A DNA stretch of 64,000 nucleotides, from assembly GCA_963975425.1 (NCBI GenBank), contig CAXBGS010000010.1, positions 124,001 through 188,000 on the forward strand, read 5' to 3'. Source of the DNA: CAXBGS01 sp963975425 (GTDB lineage: Bacteria; Planctomycetota; Planctomycetia; Pirellulales; Pirellulaceae). Below the pieces are notes generated by a model. That model saw only the letters and a program-made list of their open reading frames with translations. It ran no database searches and was not told the origin of the DNA. The translations under genes and the position numbers were made by a program. This document shows positions 45,648-53,899 of this stretch, piece by piece. Every line of letters begins with the position of its first letter. The first letter of the stretch is position 1.

Positions 45648-46994
45648 GTGTCGCAAGTCGAAACCGATCGCCTACCTTACAAGGTCAAGGACATCTCTTT
45701 GGCCGAATTCGGCCGCAAAGAAATTGCTCTGGCCGAAAACGAAATGCCAGGCCTGATGGCCTTACGTGAAAAGTACGGTGAATCCAAACCGCTCGCCGGT
45801 GCTCGCATCGCCGGATGCCTTCACATGACCATCCAAACCGCCGTCTTGATCGAGACGCTCGTGGAACTGGGTGCCGAAGTCACTTGGAGCAGCTGCAATA
45901 TCTTCAGCACCCAAGACCACGCCGCCGCAGCCATCGCGGCCGCCGGAATTCCCGTTTACGCCTGGAAAGGCATGACGGACGAAGAATTCGATTGGTGCAT
46001 CGAGCAAACCTTGCATTTCAAAGACGGCAAGCATCTGAACATGATTCTGGACGACGGCGGCGACCTGACCGCCATGGTTCATGATCGGTTCCCCGAATTG
46101 CTAGCAGACATCCACGGTATCAGCGAAGAGACCACCGCGGGCGTGCACCGTCTGGAATTGCTGAACAAGGCTGGCAAGTTGCAAGTGCCGGCCATCAACG
46201 TCAACGATTCGGCGACCAAGTCCAAGTTCGATAACTTGTACGGCTGTCGTGAATCACTGGCCGACGGCGTGAAACGTGCCACCGACATCATGTTGGCCGG
46301 CAAGGTCGCGGTCGTCTGTGGCTACGGCGATGTGGGAAAAGGCTGTGCGGCAAGTCTTCGCAGTTATGGCTGCCGTGTGATCGTTACCGAGATCGATCCG
46401 ATCAACGCACTGCAAGCCGTCATGGAAGGCTATGAAGTCGTCACGATGGAAGACGCTTGCGTGGAAGGCAACTTGTTTGTCACGACCACCGGTAACAAAG
46501 ACATCATCCTGGGCGACCACATCAAAAAGATGCCCAACGATGCGATCATGTGCAACATCGGGCACTTCGACACCGAAATCGATATCGCTTGGCTGGAAGC
46601 CGAAGTGGCGGCCGGTCGCGCGACTCGTGACGAAGTCAAACCGGCTGATATTGGTGCCGTTGACCGTTACACGTTCAACGATACCGGCAGCAGCGTGATC
46701 ACACTGGCGAAGGGCCGCTTGGTCAACTTGGGATGCGCAACCGGTCACCCGAGTTTCGTGATGAGTACCTCGTTCACGAACCAAGTCTTGGCTCAGCTGG
46801 AACTTTGGAACAACCGTGATAACGACACGTATCAGGTTCAGGTTTACATGCTGCCTAAGCGATTGGACGAAGAAGTCGCCCGACTGCACCTGGGCAAACT
46901 CGGCGTCAAGCTTACCAAGCTAACCCCGACACAGGCCGAATACATGGGTGTGCCCATCGAAGGTCCATACAAGCCAGATCACTATCGCTATTAA
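45648..46994 (+). CDS. ahcY: Adenosylhomocysteinase
   Basis: AhcY splits S-adenosylhomocysteine into adenosine and homocysteine, relieving product inhibition of methyltransferases. The 448-residue protein has SSCNIFSTQDHAAAAIA, DDGGDLTAMVH, NVNDSATKSKFDNLYG (catalytic Lys), GYGDVGKGCAASLR (NAD site) and the C-terminal KPDHYRY. GTG at 45648 follows AGGAAG by 6 bp; an in-frame extension upstream to 45483 has no support. A strong terminator follows. Confidence 0.97.
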   Translation: MSQVETDRLPYKVKDISLAEFGRKEIALAENEMPGLMALREKYGESKPLAGARIAGCLHMTIQTAVLIETLVELGAEVTWSSCNIFSTQDHAAAAIAAAGIPVYAWKGMTDEEFDWCIEQTLHFKDGKHLNMILDDGGDLTAMVHDRFPELLADIHGISEETTAGVHRLELLNKAGKLQVPAINVNDSATKSKFDNLYGCRESLADGVKRATDIMLAGKVAVVCGYGDVGKGCAASLRSYGCRVIVTEIDPINALQAVMEGYEVVTMEDACVEGNLFVTTTGNKDIILGDHIKKMPNDAIMCNIGHFDTEIDIAWLEAEVAAGRATRDEVKPADIGAVDRYTFNDTGSSVITLAKGRLVNLGCATGHPSFVMSTSFTNQVLAQLELWNNRDNDTYQVQVYMLPKRLDEEVARLHLGKLGVKLTKLTPTQAEYMGVPIEGPYKPDHYRY

Positions 46995-47023
46995 TCGCGA
47001 ATTAACCTGATCGACGTCAAACG

Positions 47024-47058
47024 AAGCCCCTAGGCCCCGATGGCCTTGGGGCTTTTTT
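47024..47058 (+). terminator. Rho-independent terminator after ahcY
   Basis: AAGCCCCTAGGCC (47024-47036) pairs with GGCCTTGGGGCTT (47042-47054), one mismatch, followed by a T-run to 47058. Confidence 0.9.
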
Positions 47059-47194
47059 CGTAGGCCACGGTGGCACCGCGAACTCATCCCGCGTGCGCCA
47101 AGGGGCACTGCGCGCCACGGCCATCTTGCACTACGATTTCCCGCTCTTGAACCGTCCAAACCATCCAGCCGCACAAACAGCACAACCCGCAAAG

Positions 47195-48526
47195 ATGCCA
47201 CAAACTGCCCCCTTTACCGCGATTCGGTACAACCTCGATCACGTCGGTTCGATCTCGAACGTCATCGCACCGCCCTACGATGTGATTGATCCACAGCTGC
47301 AAGATCAGCTGTACAAACAGCATCCGGCGAACGTGATCCGCATCATCCTGAATCGCCCTGAACCCGGCGATACCGGCGACGAAAAGTACGAGCGAGCGGC
47401 GAAGTTTGTCCAGCAGTGGATCGAAGAAGGCGTGCTGAAGCGTGACGAACAGCCGGCTTACTACGTCTATCACCAGCGATTCGACGTGGATGGTCAAACG
47501 TTCAATCGTCGTGGATTCATGGGACGCGTTCGCTTACAGCGATTCGGCGAAGGCAACATTTATCCTCACGAAGAAACGCACCCCAAGGCCAAGGTTGATC
47601 GGCTGAAATTGACGACGGCCACCCAGCAGAACAACAGCCAAATCTTTGGCCTGTATCCGGACTCGGACAACGAAGTCATCTCGTTGTTGGATGCTGCGAC
47701 CGAAGGCGTCACTCCCATCGAGGCGACCGATCACTTGGGTGTGACTCACATCCTATGGCCAGTCACCGACCAGACCGTCGCTGCCAAGGTGAGTGCGTTG
47801 ATGGAAGACAAGCCGATGTTCGTTGCTGACGGGCACCATCGCTACGAGACCGCTTGCAACTACCGAGATCAACTGATCGAGCAGAACGGCGGCATCGCCG
47901 ATGATCATCCGGCCAACTACGTCATGACAATGTTGGTTGGCATGAGCGACCCGGGCATGATCGTCTTGCCGACACATCGCCTGCTACGCGGTTCGCCCAA
48001 ATTCACCTCGGACGAAATCATCGCCAAGCTCGGTGATGCGTTCACCTGCGAGAAATTGTCCGGCGGCGTTGATGCGGCCGAACAAGCTTGGTCAAAAATG
48101 GAATCGGCCGATGAGCAGGGCTTGATCGCACTGTATGCCGTCGGTGATGAGACCTGGGTGTTGGCGAGAGCCGCCCAGGGTGCATCCACCAAGATGAAGG
48201 AAATTGCCGCCGAGCAAAGTGACGAGTGGCAAGCCCTGGGCGTCAGCTTGCTGCACCGGCTGGTCATCGACAATCTGCTGGGATGCCAGGGCCATCCCAA
48301 GCCGACGTATGTGCACGATGTCGGCGAAACGGTCCAGGGCCTCAAAGGCGAGGGCAGTCAGGCCGAAAGTGATAGCGACGAGCCCTACACGCTAGCGGCA
48401 CTCGTGATGCCCGCCACGCTGGCTCATATTGAAGCGATCAGCTTGCACAAAGAGCGAATGCCGGCGAAGAGCACTTACTTTTACCCGAAATTGCTCAGTG
48501 GCCTGACGTTCAACCCGTTGACCTGA
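47195..48526 (+). CDS. DUF1015 family protein
   Basis: The 443-residue soluble protein matches DUF1015: FTAIRYNLDHVG...VIAPPYDVI at the start, YPHEETHPKAKVDRL near 130, and the hallmark FVADGHHRYETA near 210. The family occurs next to D-3-phosphoglycerate dehydrogenase in other bacteria and may belong to serine or cofactor metabolism, but no activity is known to me. ATG at 47195 gives the family N-terminus; an upstream ORF start at 47093 is not supported. Confidence 0.9.
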   Translation: MPQTAPFTAIRYNLDHVGSISNVIAPPYDVIDPQLQDQLYKQHPANVIRIILNRPEPGDTGDEKYERAAKFVQQWIEEGVLKRDEQPAYYVYHQRFDVDGQTFNRRGFMGRVRLQRFGEGNIYPHEETHPKAKVDRLKLTTATQQNNSQIFGLYPDSDNEVISLLDAATEGVTPIEATDHLGVTHILWPVTDQTVAAKVSALMEDKPMFVADGHHRYETACNYRDQLIEQNGGIADDHPANYVMTMLVGMSDPGMIVLPTHRLLRGSPKFTSDEIIAKLGDAFTCEKLSGGVDAAEQAWSKMESADEQGLIALYAVGDETWVLARAAQGASTKMKEIAAEQSDEWQALGVSLLHRLVIDNLLGCQGHPKPTYVHDVGETVQGLKGEGSQAESDSDEPYTLAALVMPATLAHIEAISLHKERMPAKSTYFYPKLLSGLTFNPLT

Positions 48527-48541
48527 ACATGACTTCTGGGG

Positions 48542-48569
48542 GCCCTGCAGACCGTCTGAGCTGCAGGGC
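48542..48569 (+). terminator. GC-rich hairpin after the DUF1015 gene
   Basis: GCCCTGCAG (48542-48550) pairs perfectly with CTGCAGGGC (48561-48569) over a 10-nt loop. There is no T-run, so terminator function is only inferred. Confidence 0.5.
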
Positions 48570-48750
48570 TCAACTCGGCCCACCCAGTTCTGTCTACTAT
48601 TGACTTTGAGTGCGGCCGGGCGACCTCAGCCACACGCACGCATTTGCCTCGGGTGGATGCGCCGCGGCTGGCATGGTCCGATCTTCGGATGCGTTGATCT
48701 GAATTCGCCCTGGCCCTGATTGAATGGCCATACCGACCAGAGGACGCAAC

Positions 48751-49770
48751 ATGTTGGCTAGAAGAATACTTGCAGCGAAAACACGAATACTTGCTGCGAA
48801 AACACTGTACGGATTGGCCGCATCGGTTCGGCTGGCCACACCGTTGCTGGGCGTGACGGCAATGATGATCGTTGCGTTACCCTCGCAATCGCATGCCGAT
48901 ATGGTCAACGTCTTGGTCATCGATCGCGATTTTGACACCAACGGATTCAGTGGGTTCTCGGCGTCGGGACGTTACGCCAACGCTTTCTCCGATTTGACCG
49001 ACCCGTCGAATTTCGGCACCGGAGGTATCCAGGACTACTCGCTGAATTTCAGCACCGTCTCCACGCTGACAAATTCCGACTTAGCATCGGCCGGCCTGGT
49101 CATCTTTGCCCACACCGACGGCCTCTCACCCTCATCCGGACCTGGTGGTGAAGTGGAAACGTTGACAAATTACGTCAACTCCGGTGGAAGCTTGCTGACG
49201 ATCGGACACGGCATGTCTTATGACTGGCGGGGGTCGATCTCACCGGGACCACCACTAAGCCTCTCCGATACGCTCGCCCAGCGAAGCCCTCGAGAGCATC
49301 ACAACTCGACACTGGGCACGGCATCGGAGTATCGATTTCCGGTCAACGGATTTATGAATGAAAATCCGGCAACCGCGGCGGACGTCATCAACAGCGGGCC
49401 ATTCGGCGGAGTCGGTACCGTGAAGTCGAACCAGAACGCTTATTGGGACGGCTCCAGCGGCATGAGCACGGGCACCTTCGCCCTGCAATACTCAACCGGA
49501 GGCGCATTCACGCCGCGGGACGGTCTATTCGGGACGTTTGGAATGGGCCGTTACATGATGATCGGCTCGGTGGACGCTGTCGCATCCAGCTACACCGATC
49601 CGAGCAACAATAACAAAGAATTCCTTTTGAATTCGTTCGCCTACCTTGGCGAGACAGCACCGCGAGCCACCGCCGTCCCTGAGCCATCCAGCTTGTTCCT
49701 AACAGCGATCGCTGGAATTCCAATCGCGCTGCGTCGTCGACGCCGCGCATCGAGCACGCTGGCAAGGTAG
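48751..49770 (+). CDS. PEP-CTERM-sorted secreted protein
   Basis: The 339-residue protein has a basic N-terminus with a doubled RILAAKT, a hydrophobic signal (LLGVTAMMIVALPSQSHA), a beta-rich Gly/Ser/Asn/Thr body, and a C-terminal PEP-CTERM tag. The tag reads VPEPSS, then a helix and RRRRR. Such tags are cut and processed by exosortase, which is not in this window. The body has no domain I can name. ATG at 48751 is preceded by GAGGA. Confidence 0.85.
   Translation: MLARRILAAKTRILAAKTLYGLAASVRLATPLLGVTAMMIVALPSQSHADMVNVLVIDRDFDTNGFSGFSASGRYANAFSDLTDPSNFGTGGIQDYSLNFSTVSTLTNSDLASAGLVIFAHTDGLSPSSGPGGEVETLTNYVNSGGSLLTIGHGMSYDWRGSISPGPPLSLSDTLAQRSPREHHNSTLGTASEYRFPVNGFMNENPATAADVINSGPFGGVGTVKSNQNAYWDGSSGMSTGTFALQYSTGGAFTPRDGLFGTFGMGRYMMIGSVDAVASSYTDPSNNNKEFLLNSFAYLGETAPRATAVPEPSSLFLTAIAGIPIALRRRRRASSTLAR
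48764..48805. repeat. 21-bp in-frame tandem duplication
   Basis: Units 48764-48784 and 48785-48805, beginning GAATACTTG, differ at two bases and encode RILAAKT twice at the N-terminus of the PEP-CTERM protein. Confidence 0.85.
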
Positions 49771-49800
49771 CGGGCGGGCTTGGGGCGACACGTTTGGAGA

Positions 49801-49844
49801 CAACGCGCCTGGGGTCAACACGCCTGGGGTCAACGGACTGGGGC
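49801..49844. repeat. 15-bp intergenic tandem repeat
   Basis: Two 15-bp units differ by one base (49801-49830), and a diverged third runs to 49844. Confidence 0.75.
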
Positions 49845-50031
49845 AAACCGTGCCCGGCGCTGCTGAGCAAGCACCGCGTGATCGGCCAAGTGAGTGCGGG
49901 ACCAGCAAGCCAGCCATGCCAAGGGACTTGCCTTGGGTGATTAGCGGCGTTTGGTCACGTCAATGCAAGAGAAGTCATTGGTGTACCTAGCACGCATAGT
50001 CGCCAGACCCGCCATCTTCCGTGTCAATCCC

Positions 50032-50060
50032 AGTTTCTTGTGAAACCAGTCTTGTTTCAC
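50032..50060. promoter_or_regulatory. Candidate parS-like site upstream of parAB
   Basis: AGTTTCTTGTGAAACC (50032-50047) matches the 16-bp consensus TGTTTCACGTGAAACA at 12 positions. A perfect left half TGTTTCAC stands at 50053-50060. Placement about 100 bp before parA fits a ParB site, but binding is not shown. Confidence 0.45.
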
Positions 50061-50149
50061 TAGCCGGATTTGCCGTACTGTTCGGGTCATCGGAGGGCTG
50101 ACCGTTGTCGACCCGAGCGTGATTTCGCTTTCACAAGAGAGCATTCCCC

Positions 50150-50896
50150 GTGGGAAGGATCCTTTGCGTGGTAAACCAGAAAGGCGGCGTGGGCAAAACC
50201 ACCACAGCCATCAATCTTTCTGCTGCGTTGGCCATTGCCGGCCATCGTTGCTTGCTGGTCGACATGGACCCGCAATGCAACGCAACCACCGCCCTGGACT
50301 GTTCGCCCACCAACGGGCATGCACTGATTGGCGAAACGCAACTAACCGAAACCATCGTCGAAACCAGCACGCCTTCGTTATCGATTGTTCCTGGTAGCCG
50401 CACTTTTCATGACGTCGACAAGCTTGCAACGGCCGGTGACACCGAGACGGCCCAGGTCCGCCGCCACTTGGATTCGGTTATTGAACAATACGATTTCATC
50501 CTGATTGATTGCCCACCCAGCGTCGGGGCGCTCACGCAAGCAGCGCTCACCGCCAGTACCGAAGTGCTGATGCCGATCCAGTGCGAATACTTTGCGATGG
50601 AAGGCCTGACGCAGCTCATCCAAACCATCAAGAAAGTCATTGTGGCAACCGACGGACGGCTGACGTTTGGCGGAATCCTGCTGACGATGTACGAACCACA
50701 CCTTGAATTGACCCACGAAGTCGACGAGGAAGTACGCGACTTCTTTGGCGACATTGTTTTTGATAGTGTCGTGCCTCGCGACGTTTCGCTTTGCGAATCA
50801 CCGAGTCACGGACAGACCGTGTTCCAGTACGCTCCGCGATCCCGCGGGGCGTTCGCTTATACTCAGCTGTGCATGGAGGTGCTCCAGCGTGACTAG
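50150..50896 (+). CDS. parA: Chromosome-partitioning ATPase ParA
   Basis: The 248-residue ParA-type ATPase has the deviant Walker A KGGVGKTTT near residue 11, VDMDPQCNAT (switch) near 40, and LIDCPPS near 120. ParA pulls ParB-bound origins towards the poles. GTG at 50150 is preceded by an AGAGAG run. The end overlaps the parB start by 8 bp, giving a normal parAB operon. Confidence 0.95.
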   Translation: MGRILCVVNQKGGVGKTTTAINLSAALAIAGHRCLLVDMDPQCNATTALDCSPTNGHALIGETQLTETIVETSTPSLSIVPGSRTFHDVDKLATAGDTETAQVRRHLDSVIEQYDFILIDCPPSVGALTQAALTASTEVLMPIQCEYFAMEGLTQLIQTIKKVIVATDGRLTFGGILLTMYEPHLELTHEVDEEVRDFFGDIVFDSVVPRDVSLCESPSHGQTVFQYAPRSRGAFAYTQLCMEVLQRD

Positions 50897-51845
50897 TGCT
50901 ACCCAGAAAGATCGTCGACTTGGCAAAGGACTTGCCGCTCTGCTCGGTACACCGCTGGACGACGAGGGAAATCCGATCGTCGATGCCAACGGCAACACCC
51001 CCGGCGTCCAGACGCTGGAACTGCCCGTCGATCAGGTCGAAAACAACCCGTTTCAGCCGCGTCGCGAATTCAATCCTGACGAGATCGCTTCGCTAGCCGA
51101 AAGCATCAAGAACCATCAGCAACTGCAGCCGATCCTGGTTCGCGTCGTCGAGGGGCGATACCAACTGATCAGCGGCGAGCGTCGACTGCGGGCCACGATC
51201 CATGCCGGCCTGAAGACAATCCGTGCGGAAGTCCGCGAGGCAGATGACCGCTTGGTGGCCGAACTTGCCATCATCGAAAACCTGCAACGCAAGGACCTCA
51301 ACCCGATCGAAAAGGCGTTGTCGTTCAAGCGGTACATCGAAGAGCACAAGTGCAAGCAAGACGACCTGGCACGCCGACTGAGTATCGATCGCAGCACCAT
51401 CGCAAACCTGATGCGTCTGTTGGAATTGCCACAAACGATTCTGGACTGGCTCGGCGCCGGTGAGATCTCCGCGGGGCACGCGCGAGCATTGCTGCCCATC
51501 GGTGACGATGAGATTCAGACGCGAACGGCCAAGAAGATTATCGACGAGCGATGGAGTGTTCGCGCCACCGAGACGCATGTCGCCGAGATGTTGAAAGCGG
51601 AAGAGGACGCCGAGACGGGCAAGAAAGTCGTCAACGTGTCTCGACAAAAGCGTCGCCAAATCTCGCCACAAATCGAATCGATGCAGCACGAAATGCGAAT
51701 GATCTTTGGCACCAAGGTCGAGATCAAGAGTTCGGCTCGCGGCAAAGGAAAGATCACGATTCACTTTACCGATGCAGACGAATTCGAACGGCTGCAAGCT
51801 GTCTTGCGTGACGCCGCACGTCCGCAACTCAAAGTCGCCGGCTAG
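50889..51845 (+). CDS. parB: Chromosome-partitioning protein ParB
   Basis: The 318-residue protein has LGKGLAALLG near the N-terminus, the ParB box (VENNPFQPRREF and SGERRLRA), the helix-turn-helix region (KCKQDDLARRLSIDRSTIANLMRLLELP), and a C-terminal dimer domain. ParB binds parS and hydrolyses CTP as it spreads. GTG at 50889 has a strong GGAGGTGC upstream and overlaps parA. A strong terminator follows. Confidence 0.96.
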   Translation: MTSATQKDRRLGKGLAALLGTPLDDEGNPIVDANGNTPGVQTLELPVDQVENNPFQPRREFNPDEIASLAESIKNHQQLQPILVRVVEGRYQLISGERRLRATIHAGLKTIRAEVREADDRLVAELAIIENLQRKDLNPIEKALSFKRYIEEHKCKQDDLARRLSIDRSTIANLMRLLELPQTILDWLGAGEISAGHARALLPIGDDEIQTRTAKKIIDERWSVRATETHVAEMLKAEEDAETGKKVVNVSRQKRRQISPQIESMQHEMRMIFGTKVEIKSSARGKGKITIHFTDADEFERLQAVLRDAARPQLKVAG

Positions 51846-51877
51846 CAATCGCCAGCGACATTGAACGCTTCAACAAG

Positions 51878-51911
51878 AACAGCTCGGTTCGATCAACCGA
51901 GCTGTTTTTTT
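51878..51911 (+). terminator. Rho-independent terminator after parB
   Basis: AACAGCTCGGTT (51878-51889) pairs perfectly with AACCGAGCTGTT (51895-51906), 5-nt loop, followed by a T-run to 51911. Confidence 0.93.
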
Positions 51912-51977
51912 GTTCGTATCACATCGCCACTTGCCCTCGGCGATGCGTCATCATGACGCACGTTTCACGCGATCGTT

Positions 51978-53441
51978 TCACGGCTTGGCGCGTGACATTG
52001 CTTCTTGCAGCGAGACGTCGCCGCCTTCGCCATACAATGGTGAATCCGAACCCGCACTTCCAGGAACCATCTCGACGTTGACCGACGGCAAGTAGGCTCG
52101 CATCTGATCGATGACCTTCGTGTGTTCAGGTGACTTCGTTCCATCGGCATCGACCAGATTGTTCCACTCATGCGGGTCGGACTGATGGTCGTACAGTTCT
52201 TCGCTGCCATCGGCATACACGGTGTATCGATAGCGTTCCGACCGCAGGCTGTGGTTATTCGGTCCGAATGTACAGAGAGCCGGCTGTTGCCAAGGCGTGC
52301 TGGGATCGACCAACAAAGGCGTGATGTCGGCACCATCAAGCCCTGTTCGCATGGGAACATTGCATAGGTTCAACAGCGTCGGGTAAACGTCAATGAGTCC
52401 AACCGGACGCTCGCAGGGAGTTCCGGAGGCGATTTCTGGACCGGCAAAGATCAGAGGAACTCTGGCCGTTTCCTCCCACAACGTACGTTTGGCCCATCGC
52501 AGTTTTTCGCCGAGATGAAAACCGTGGTCGCTCCAAAGTACGACGATCGTGTTATCCCGCTGTCCGGCATCGTCGAGACCTTTCAGCACGATGCCCACCA
52601 AGTGATCGACAAAACTGTTGGTCGCCAAGTACGCCCGAACGGCTTGACGCCATTCATCGTTTTCGATCATCCACTCGTGCCGAGGCGCGGTCGAATTCAT
52701 CGTCAACTGCTTGGATATTTCCGGCAAGTCATCGCGGTCGTTCTCGATGGTGTCCGGCAACTTCAGGTCCGCCATCGGATACATGTCAAACCACTTTTTC
52801 GATGCGTAGATCGGGACGTGGGGCAAGTGGAACCCGACGGCCAAGAAGAAGGGCTGGTCGCCGGCGGCGAGTTTTGGGATCTGCTGCGCCGACCATTCGG
52901 CGGTCAGATAGTCACGCTGTTGTTCGTCCGGTACGTCGACTTGGCCCCAATCCCAAAGTGGATGCGAACCAGGCACCGTGAAGTGCAATTTCGTGTCACC
53001 CCGACGCCAACCGGCATTGGGCCCAATCGTGTCGAAGGATGCCTTGTCCGGTGGCCCGTGAAAAATTTTCCCGCGAGTTGCAACGTGATACCCGGCGCTT
53101 CGAAATGCTTGAAAAATTGTCTCATCATCTTTGGTCGATTCCGAATCACGGAATTTTGGGCCCAAAAAATAGATGCCTGTCGTCGAGGGAAGCTTGCCCA
53201 GCAACATGCTAACGCGAGACGGATTACAGATCGGCGCTTGGCACTGCGCGTTGGTGAACATCACGCCACGTTCAGCCAGCGCGTCGATATGGGGTGTTTG
53301 AACCTGGGGATGACCACCGTAACAACCAAGCCAGTCATTTAGGTCATCAATCGCAATGAACAGCACGTTCGGTCGCGAGTCGGTTGCGGCGTGAGAAGTT
53401 ACGGCAAAGAGAGTAAGTGCAAGAAAAAACAGCGGTCGCAT
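51978..53441 (-). CDS. Secreted sulfatase (type I)
   Basis: The 487-residue protein has a signal peptide (MRPLFFLALTLFAV...SHA, cut near 19). RPNVLFIAIDD follows, with the formylglycine site CNPSR at Cys 72 and then VSMLLGKLPS. WSDHGFHLGEKLRWAK supplies the late catalytic residues. It resembles iduronate- or choline-type sulfatases of the S1 family. ATG at 53441 begins the signal peptide; an upstream frame to 53576 is not supported. Confidence 0.93.
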   Translation of the reverse strand: MRPLFFLALTLFAVTSHAATDSRPNVLFIAIDDLNDWLGCYGGHPQVQTPHIDALAERGVMFTNAQCQAPICNPSRVSMLLGKLPSTTGIYFLGPKFRDSESTKDDETIFQAFRSAGYHVATRGKIFHGPPDKASFDTIGPNAGWRRGDTKLHFTVPGSHPLWDWGQVDVPDEQQRDYLTAEWSAQQIPKLAAGDQPFFLAVGFHLPHVPIYASKKWFDMYPMADLKLPDTIENDRDDLPEISKQLTMNSTAPRHEWMIENDEWRQAVRAYLATNSFVDHLVGIVLKGLDDAGQRDNTIVVLWSDHGFHLGEKLRWAKRTLWEETARVPLIFAGPEIASGTPCERPVGLIDVYPTLLNLCNVPMRTGLDGADITPLLVDPSTPWQQPALCTFGPNNHSLRSERYRYTVYADGSEELYDHQSDPHEWNNLVDADGTKSPEHTKVIDQMRAYLPSVNVEMVPGSAGSDSPLYGEGGDVSLQEAMSRAKP

Positions 53442-53466
53442 AGAGAACCTCAACGAGTGGCGGGAA

Positions 53467-53670
53467 TCAGCCACATCGTAGTGCGCCCGCCTCCTGTCGT
53501 GCAGCGTGCCGTGGCAATCGCGGAGGTTTTTCTTGTGTGAACGCGCTAAGCCGTCCCGACGACAGATCGCGATCATCGACCACTGGGTTTCCGGTGACCG
53601 GACAAATGTCCACTTTCAAAACTCGTCCGTCTGCGAGTTCAACAATGTATTGAGATGTGTTTGCGTGCAT
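53467..53670 (-). CDS. Small hypothetical protein
   Basis: The 67-residue protein (MHANTSQYIVELADGRVLKV, then ICPVTGNP) has a ribosome-site-like AAGGGATC about 8 bp before the ATG at 53670 and coding-like base use in its first half. The C-terminal half is rich in Arg. It has no signal or known domain. It lies 25 bp upstream of the sulfatase on the same strand and may be co-transcribed. Confidence 0.5.
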   Translation of the reverse strand: MHANTSQYIVELADGRVLKVDICPVTGNPVVDDRDLSSGRLSAFTQEKPPRLPRHAARQEAGALRCG

Positions 53671-53899
53671 CACTTGATCCCTTGCGTAACGTTTTGCGGT
53701 ACCGACCGACGGCGTTGCGGCGGGTTATGAAAAGAGTCAGGTCCGTTACCCGACTTCCACCTACGCGGAAAGAACCGCGACAAGCCGCAATAGATGACAA
53801 CGAAACTGTCGTTGCAAGAGATTATTTTGCGCCCCCTACCGGCCGAATGAGCTAACCCATCGCCCGACCTGATCCCCAATCATGGTTCAATCGATGTCG

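Larger units (their letters stand above)
49771..50149. other. Spacer before parA with repeats and a parS-like site
   Basis: This 379-bp spacer has 15-bp units CAACGCGCCTGGGGT (49801-49815) and CAACACGCCTGGGGT (49816-49830), with a degenerate third. Near 50032-50060 it has a parS-like palindrome. It probably holds the parAB promoter. I see no gene. Confidence 0.6.

Noticed and set aside
49699..49917. Minus-strand frame after the PEP-CTERM gene
   Set aside because: It runs through a tandem repeat and the end of a confident gene; no signal or domain.
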